Source: Strix aluco
Taxonomy: Eukaryota; Chordata; Aves; Strigiformes; Strigidae
DNA: 64,000 nucleotides
NCBI RefSeq assembly: GCF_031877795.1
Contig: NC_133931.1
Span: forward strand, 131,168,621 to 131,232,620
Direction of reading: 5' to 3'
A program made the position numbers and the translations under genes. The notes beneath the pieces were generated by a model. That model was not told the DNA's origin. It worked only from the letters and a program-made list of their open reading frames with translations, and searched no databases. The first letter of the stretch is position 1. Every line of letters starts with the position of its first letter. Shown here one piece after another: positions 38,401 through 47,400 of this stretch.

Positions 38401-41400
38401 GAAGCAGACTGAAGCTGGCAGGCTTTCAGGTAGCTCTCCTGTCAATGCAGATAGCCCCTTGGCTCTTCATCCGGTGCTAGTAGGAAGATGAAAGGGAGAG
38501 CACAGGATCACACAGCCAAGAGTGGCTGAGGTGGGAAGGCATTCCTTCTGCTCAGAGCAGGGTGAACTAGAGCAGGTTGCTCAGACTGTGTCCAGTTGGG
38601 TTTTGAGTCTCTGAAAGGATGGAGACTCCACCTTAAGGTCCCTGGTCAAGCTGTTCCAGTGTTTGACTACCCTCACAGTAAAGATGTTTTGTCTTATGTT
38701 TAAGTGGAATTTCCTTTTTTCAGTTTGTGTCCATTGCCTCTTGTCCTGTCACTGGGCACCACCAAGAAGAGTCTGGCTCCAACTTCTTTACTCACCTCCC
38801 AAGTCACCCATCCAAGTTAGTTGGCCTGTCCCCCCCAGATTCTTTGTGGACAACCACCGCTAAAACCTCTGCACAGTTGGAGTTGAAGTTGTGTGCTTGG
38901 AACTGCTGCACAGAGCAATCCCCTGTCTTTCTGTTCATATGCACAGGGCCCATGGTGACACATTTCACTGCTGGAGTGCTTCATTTAGTTGCCTGAAGAT
39001 AGTGTAAATACCCATACCCACTGCAGTGTCAAGAACCCCTACTACCACAGATGGGTAAAATGAGACTAGTCACATTCACATCATTTTAGACTGTGGTAAG
39101 CAAAGGTGCTTTGAGACTTCATATGCTGCGGGTGACTGCATATGCTGTGGGTGAGGCCCTCCTTCATTTCTGGTCTCTCTGTTTCAGTTTAGTAATAATC
39201 TATGCTCTGCTTAATGGGATTGGCCTTTGATCTCTGAAAAACTCAAGTGCAGCTTAATCTGTGGAGTCACGGCACACTCCTTCACTGTATTTTAGGGTTA
39301 GGAGGGCATAGCTATTTCCCACACAAAGGGTCATTTTAGGACGTTGTTATTGCTGCGAGGGAAGATGCTGGGTTTGGAAACTGTCAGGTCTGATGGTGTT
39401 TCATTAGGGACACATATGGATATCTCAGTTCAGCAGATACCTTGGGACTCAGTACACTGTCAGTGCAGTTTTCTCCTGGTCTGGAAAGCACAACAGCCCT
39501 TGGTGACAGGACATGCCAGAATATGGTGTTTTCTTTCCTGCGGTTCTGCTTCAAGGTGTGATTTACAATGCTGCAAAGAGATTTCTACCCTGCAAGAGGC
39601 CCCTTGGGAAAGCGGGGTTTGCTGTTATTTTCTGTGAGTAGCCTTTTTCAAAAGCATGGATTTTCAGTCCTGGTTGCTCTTGAGCTGGGAAGGGAGGAGA
39701 AAAGTCATGCAGAACACATGTTCTGTAGCATCAGCAACATACGAGGGAGGACTTGATTTTAGCTTCAGGGAAGCAGAGTCAGAACTAAACTGACAGCATA
39801 TAGCACACCAGTTGAATGAAAAGTGTTGGATTGGGGTGCTTACCAGAGCCAAGTTGTACTGCAATCTGTCCATGATTCCAGATATTAAATATCATTTTAT
39901 GATTGTGATTTAATAAGTATATGTATTGGCACCTATGCCTTATATGTTTCGTATACTATCACTGAGGCCAGACCCAAAGTTGTTTTAATCAGCTGAGAAG
40001 TTGTCATGGATTCCAGACGGTTTTAGATGACAGACTCCATGCTTCATTAATGCATTCTGAGGTTGGGAACTTTCCAAAAGAGTTCAAATATTTTATTTTA
40101 TTTTTAGTTTATTTATTTTAGTCTTTTCCACATTTTTAATCTACATAATTGACATTATGCAATCAGAATAAAATTTTCTGGAAGTAAGGTTCCACAGGGC
40201 TTCATAACAGATGGCAGAGTGCCTGGTTTTCCATGGTAATAATAATACAGAAAAGGGAGTGCTTCTGTTCAAATTCCTTTCACCTCCTACCTTACATTTT
40301 GAAATGGTCTCTGTCCTCTTAAAACTGTGCTCTGAGTATCTCCATAATGCTTTGGACATGAATTCAGAATAGAAAAATGTAACAAGTTGCTTTACCATCT
40401 GATCCTTTAATATACGTATGACATCTGGGTCTCTTCCTCCTGTTGGTTTCTTTCTCAGGTTATTCCCTTACTGACTGGGAAAAAAAGAATATGTATTGTA
40501 TCAAAATTATCTGGTACTTTTTCAGTACTGAGAGCTGAAACGATACCAGCATTAATACTGTCCTAAATTCAAGGAAAAAAATGGATTATTGAGATCATAA
40601 TACAGAGCAAATAGAGAATACTAAAATACACCTGTCTAAAGGAAGAGAGTGAAAGCAGATCAGTTTAAAGAGAGGTAATAACACTTGTACCTTGTCTAGT
40701 TAGTGCAAGGTCTGAAAGCCCTCATTCCCTTCATGCTGCTTTAGAGCAATCTGTTATTTGATAATAGTTGCAGCTTTTTATCCGACAATCAGCCAGGGGC
40801 AGCCGTTGTGCGCTGAATGTCTAAAAGAAGATTGATAGCAGGGCTATTGTTTGTCACTATGTGGGAGACTGATAGAGTAACCAGCTCTGAAACAATGTTG
40901 GGTATTTCAGATTAAAATAGTATCTGTGCTGTCCGGTGGGAACAGGCTGATCTGACTTAGTCCTGATCAGGCTGCTCATGCTCAGTGAGTTTTCAGGGAC
41001 CCTTCCCATGCTGTGTGCACTCACAGGAGGAGGCTCAGCTCAGATGTTTTGCAGATTTGTGGAAGGACTGGAATGTGCAAGGGAGCACTACTTTTCCCTA
41101 CTAGGTCTAATGCTCAAGTCCCTTTTCCACATGAAAATGTTAAGGTAAAATGTTTTATAGCTCTTCTACATAGACCTGTGCCAAAATCCACTGAATCTGT
41201 TTAGGGGGACTTTCACCAACTTGTGCTCTCTGAAAGGGTCCAGAGTGGGAGCATCTCTGCCTGACTCCTGACCTGCTAGTCAAGCAGTTCTCTTAGGCCA
41301 TGCACTTGTCTTCAGGGTCTGTGACGTTACTCCCTCTGCCCCTGTCTTTGGGTGACTAGAAGTCCCAAAGCTAATTTCAGTTTTCGTTTATGAAGAACAA

Positions 41401-44400
41401 AGAAAAAAGGGGAACAGCCCTAATCCTTTTCTTCATAAAGAAATCTCTGGAGAAGGAACTCATGCACTAGATTTGAAAAAGATTGGCAACACTTTTTCTC
41501 GAGATCCAATGGCATTTCACAATCCTCACTGAGAACTGTCCACAGGAGAACAAGCATAATTGTGATGCTCATCCAAATGATCAAGGAATGTCATATGCTA
41601 TGTCTGCTCATCACAAACAGATTAGCTTTAATTTCCTAGTCTGGATGACAGCACAGGCTATTCAACATCATCTTTGGGTTGCTAATCCTCATAGAATCTA
41701 TTTACTTATTTTTTCAATGTTATTGCCATGGAAACTGGCTAAATTGCAGGTCCAGATTTCATCTTTACTGTTCACTCACTTTCATTTTGATCTGCAGACA
41801 TTCTTCAGGTGCCAGGAAGAGGCAAAGGAAAAATCAATATTGTTCCTTGAAACGTATAGTCACTCCCTGAGCTCTCCAGCCTCCACTATGTGAGTGTAGC
41901 CACTCACATTCTGTGTCTCCTAGGGCGAGAGAACTGAAACCTGAAGATCTGCTACCTGCAGCCTTGTTTTCTTCAATAACATTGCTCAGCCAAGTTTGAG
42001 AGGACAACACAACAGATTGTTTCCTTATCTATTTTTCAAGCTTTTGCAAGTGGTAACACAGTGTTGCAGAGAGAACAATTACCATTTGAAGCACAAATCT
42101 GGGAAATGTTTTGCGGATGCACTAAAACTGTTGAAAACAGGTGTAATCAGGACTCGAGGAGAATTGCTATTAAAAGTACATGTCAGTGTCAAGAATGGTG
42201 AAGTCTCTGTCAGAATCCAGATAATGAAGTACTTAAGGGAAGAACATGTCTCCACTGCATGTGTTGTCTGCATGTAACAAATGATGGCCTGAACGATAGG
42301 TGTTGCTATTCTCATATTTTGGGGATTTGAGTGCTGTCTTGAGTGTGTGAGATCTTTAAATTTATTTTGTTTAGGTAAATGTGCCCTCTCTTGTAACCTG
42401 GTCTGGATTCTTAGAGGTGGAATGTAGGGGCTGTACCTCTTTAGAGACCTGTTGCAGCCTCTTGTTTTAATCAGATGATAATGGAGTTATTTCTGATGGA
42501 ATAGTCTTTATCCCTTGGGAAATTTTGTAGGTTTGAAAGTGGATGGGGGCTGGGGGGGGGGGGGGATGGCGATGAAATGAGTTGTGTATGTTTTCTTTTA
42601 AGTGTTTGGAAAACCTGGATATGCATGTGTAAGTAGCCCCTAGGCAGCTATAAGATTAGAAACTGGCATTTACATAGCAAATCCTAATATACGCTACTGA
42701 TTTTGGTGACGTTACAGGAGTAATTTTCACACAGATAGCATTTTTAATGGAATATCTATAATGCATTAGTCACTGATGCCTTTGCCTTCCATCAGGCATT
42801 CAAATCCTTATGTCCCCTTTCCACTATACTTGAGCTACAGTCAAGTTATAAGGAAAAAATCTTTATTACTGTATTGTTTTGTCTCTGACCCTTTTGTAAT
42901 ATAGTTTTATTTTGGAGAAGTCTTTCTGTATCACTGTACAGTCTTTCATGCCAATACACATCACTATGGATCATAAGTCGTCAAGGGGAGTAAGTGCCTT
43001 ACATTGCATGGGAAAGCACCTTCGCATTACAACTCTTCATTCTTTTTGCACGTACAGGGTGTCGAGACTGATTCTCTTTCACTATGACATGACAAAGTGC
43101 AGCACATGCCCTTGTCTGTCTCTCCAGAGAGTGAGTTAACATTGGTAATAGAATGAGTGAGTTTACCAAGTACAGGAGGTAGCATAATTATATGGCTTTA
43201 GGAGATCTATTTCTAACTTAATAAGTTGTTAGTTTATGCGAGTGGTTCATAGAGGTAGAGGTTTCTATTGTTGCAGAAAGGCTTGTGTAAATTGAACATG
43301 GCTGGTTTTACGGCTGGTTTTGGCTGAACCTGGTAATATTATGTTCTCTGTATCCTCAAAATTTGTATTCAGAATAAATGAGTGGAGTTTTTAATTTTGA
43401 GGACTATCATTATCCAGCATGTCTGCAAGACTTGTTTGCTTTAGTGAAGGGGCACTTCCTTTTGCTTTAGCCTCTGCTAGTGAGGGCAATGCATAATCTA
43501 GTGTTCATACTACAGGAAAAGGTGCTCAGGAGCCACACTTGTATTCTTGATTCTATCATGGATTCTGACAGTTTTCTTGAATATGAGATGTGGCTTCCTG
43601 GGGGAGGAAAAATAAAGTAAAATCAAGAGCCAGGGAACGAGCGGGCACTTTAAAATGTTGGCCTCAATATGTCAGTTTTTGTGACTCCAGAAAGGCTCTG
43701 TGAGTGTTTGCAAAGTGTTGTAGAGATGTTAGCATGGCAAGTTCCACTGCAATGCCAGGAACAACATCTTCACTTCAGACCACACCTCTGGAGCATTCAT
43801 GCATTTGGTGACAGTACCATATGCAGTCCATTAAGAGACTGTCATAGATCTGATTTCCCCAGATGTATCATTCCCCTCTTCCCCAGAAATTGTCTCGGAG
43901 GAAAAGAAGAAGGATTTGTTTATTTGTCCCAGATGCCCCCAGAATATGTCAGAGCTGGTGTCATGTGCCATTTTTTGGTATATGTGATGCTTGTGCCCAG
44001 ACCACTGTTTTACAGGATGGCTTACCATCAGTCTCAGGAGTGTGTGAAGGGCTAGACCTTCCGTGGAGTTCATGGCAAGTGCTTAGTCCACCTTATCATA
44101 AAAACATGACTACAATAAACTGTGCCTGCAGATTTTACAAGTTATTGGGAATGCATCAACCATAGTTAAAGAGTTAGAAATCTTTCAGAAAAAGAAAAAA
44201 AAATGTTTCATTAACCAGTATCTGAAAGGAAACCCAGATTCTTCCCTTTGTTTACCAATAATATGTAATTTTAGTAAGTTGCCTGCCCTGTCACAGTTTG
44301 ACATAAAAACCTTGTTTGACATACTGTGGCTGTCCCTTGCACTTGGAGGTTGAATGTACTACATAGAGCATGTAACTAATGAGATGGGGTTTTGTTCATC

Positions 44401-47400
44401 CTTTCAGTTAATTCTGTGTGTTCTTTTTCCCTCCCCCCTCTTTGTGCTGCACGGCTGATTACCACCCTAGGACCTTGCAATGGGACACAGACCCCTCAGT
44501 GCTGCAGCTCCAGTCTGACTCAGAACTTGGGTATATGTCAGCTCTTTTTGTTATTAATTTATCATTTCTTTGCAAGAATTATGTTGAAAATGCTTCCCAG
44601 TTGAGCTGGTTTTATGTGATTTTCATTTGCTTTGTCGACTCAAAAAGGCCATAATTTAAGTTACCGTTTTTTAGCTTCATCGGTAAGAAGCTTCAGCAAA
44701 GCCATCTTTGTGGAAAAAAACCAACTATTTAAAGAAGCTCATGAAAAGATAAGCTGCTGTTTCTGTTGCCCGAAACACAATACAAATAACTATTTCATTA
44801 CAGATGAAATGTTATTATTGTGGCACTTAAATGTGCATGTACAGTTACATTAGCCTTGTTTGTACCTGTTGATTCAGACTTTTCTCTCTGAATCATTTGC
44901 AAGGTACTTTTTCCCCTCCTTCCTGTCTGCTATAGTTAGGTTGTTTCCACATGCAGTAACAATTTCCCCTTTTTCCTTTCCTTAGGAGCTGTGTGTGTGC
45001 TTATAATTATGCACTTAAGTGTGATCATAGTACAAGAGTAATTGTCATCTTAGTTGAGTTCAGGCCAATCAAGCATTTTTTAAATTCTACTAGAGCTAAA
45101 ACTAATACTTTCTAGTTAAGGATAGAACATTAAGGCCAGGTTGGACGGGGCTTTGAGCAACCTGGTCTAGTGGAAGGTGTCCCTGCCCTTGGCAGGTGGG
45201 TTGGAACTAGATGATCTTTAAGGTCTCTTCCAACCTAAACCATTCCATGATTCTATGATTCTCTGCCCCAAGCATCTGAAAAAATTAGTTAATTTAAATA
45301 ATTTAGAAATGCCTACCTGCAGAGATACTTAGGATAAACTGTTCCTCTAAAAAGGATAGGTAGCAGTTCCTCAAGTTCTTGAGCCATAGGCAAAATCAAA
45401 TCTCTATGTTGAAGAAATTGCTCTACATATGAATTTATAGGCTTGCCTGTCTGAGTCTCCAGACAAGTGTCTTATGCTTTTACTAGTTCATGTGAAATTC
45501 ATTCACCATTCTATAAGAAAAACAACAATTTCCCTTTAACTACTGATTGACAGTGCTCCCAGCTGCAGTTAGGGATGTTAGGGCTATTCACCAGGAAAGA
45601 TCAGAAGGAGTGGAAAGTATCCAGAGAGCTTTCTAAACAGGGTTTCTCTATGACCAGAAGTGCTAGGATTATTTGTAATTTCCACCTGAGTATGGCTTCA
45701 AGTAGATCCAGGTTCTACAACTTTACCTGGACTGTACCAAAAGGGTAGAGTTTTTTGAGCTGTTTTAATATACAGAAACCTTTTGGAAATCTCAGCAGGC
45801 CTTTCCCAGAAGTTTGTATTAAAAGATGAGCATTCCCAAGAGCAAGGTTCCTCAAACGGCTGTGCAAGGCAAATTCCTTTATTTGACTTGTGAAAAGATA
45901 ACTGTGTGTATAGCCACAAGACTTCAATCTTTTATGAGTGGTCAGTGCAAAGACAGAAAAGCACACCAAACAAAGATATACTCTGTAATGGAAGTCCTGT
46001 CTCTTTTGAAAGAAAACTGTCTTCAAACCCAAGGCTGAGTTAGAGAGAGGACCAGACTTTCTTCTGGTGTCATAAGACTAGATTAAAAAAAAAAAAAATC
46101 AATGCAAAAGAAATCCTGCAGTCAGCAACTAAATGATGTGTGTAGCGAAACACTTCTAGCAGATATATCTTCTGGCACCTATAGACAGAGGAATCAATTT
46201 TAATGGATGGATGGACTTAAGTTACTGTCCTCCTACTGACATCCTATAGGCAGTTTTGAAAGGAATATTTCAAAGCTTATGTGCTTTTTAAGATGAATAT
46301 TCAGCAAAATGTAAATGATAAGAATTATCAGATGAAAAATGGGGATGAGAAAGCGATAAACAGTTTAGTGGTGCCCTAAAAAGAACTAGAGACTAGAACA
46401 TTACAGTCCTTATTTGGTAGAGTCCAGATACTGAAAGAATGCTCCAGTTGTCCCTAAGTGCTTGGGACCAAGCCAATTTTAATTACACAAGAACCATTAC
46501 AGGTTGCTTAACAGGGGCAAAAAAGAACTAAGAGACCACATTCCTTCAGATAAAGAAAGACCTCCCTGTCTTCAGCAGTAACTACCAGGATATGGGTGAC
46601 ACTAGACATTTGTAAAAGCACCAGCAATTCCTGAATTAGAAATGACTTAGGTGAAAAATTCCATGCATTCTCTCAGCACTGTGCTCTGGGATGTAGCTCA
46701 CTTCTTGGTTAGCAGTCTACAAAGAGGTTAACCCAACTGGCGATTAAATCCAGCTCTCCATTAGGATTGATGTTCCCCATCCTTGGGCAGTTGAGGAGAT
46801 AGGGAGTGACCTCATGTGAAACTGTTGTTAGAATTAGATGAGGTTCTAATTAGGCCCAGATTAGACACATAATTAGAGATTATACTTAACCAAGACCACT
46901 GTCAAGAAGCTCTTTCAATGCAGAAGGCTTAAGAATCTCAGTAAATGGAACCAGTAGCGTGGGGCAGCAGGGGACTGATTACACAGGAAAGTCTAACTGA
47001 CCAAGTAGGCAACAGAGATTGTACATCTGGTGCTGAAGAAGGGAAAAGCACATTAAATTTTCCTGGGGTGATATATTTATTAAAGCTTGAATTTACACAA
47101 ACTCTTAGTTTAAAGCAGCTACAAAAATGTAACACTGCTAAAACTTTCATTAGCTGAAGTATATCACAAGCTGTATAAGTTTTTCTGCCAACAGTAATGG
47201 TGTAGAAGTTTTTCTGTAGGATTTTCAGACAGTTGTAGTTTTTGTTCGTATTGGCTGTCACAGATAGTTGTAAGGAGGGAGACTTGTTAATTTTTCCTCT
47301 TTGAAAAGAAGAAAGACTCAGAGCTGTAACAACTAATTTCTGCTCTAGTGGTTTGTTACGTGATATGGCTGATTCATACTGATTATCTGCTGAATCTAAT

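Larger units (their letters stand above)
26765..44470 (+). other. DYNC1I1: DYNC1I1 intron 4 (17.7 kb)
   Basis: Phase 2 intron from gtaaga at 26765 to accaccctag at 44470. Contents seen: an exact 22-bp duplication at 32300-32343, a 13-bp-stem hairpin at 34105-34140, an A-rich tract at 37045-37108, an antisense CR1 fragment at 38512-38830, a 19-bp imperfect duplication at 39120-39156, and a G14 run at 42552-42565. Segments 28950-29160 and 40735-40905 look like conserved non-coding elements by eye. The longest open frame (41483-41893 +, 136 codons) has no recognisable domain and is within chance expectation for this much DNA. Confidence 0.85.

Noticed and set aside
38231..38491. 86-codon + strand ORF with a hydrophobic stretch upstream of the CR1 fragment
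   Set aside because: Short, no homology recognised, and antisense frames of the same length overlap. Hydrophobic runs arise easily in T-rich DNA.
41483..41893. 136-codon + strand ORF in intron 4
   Set aside because: No family resemblance, no splice or promoter context, a competing overlapping frame at 41679-41870, and chance-level length.
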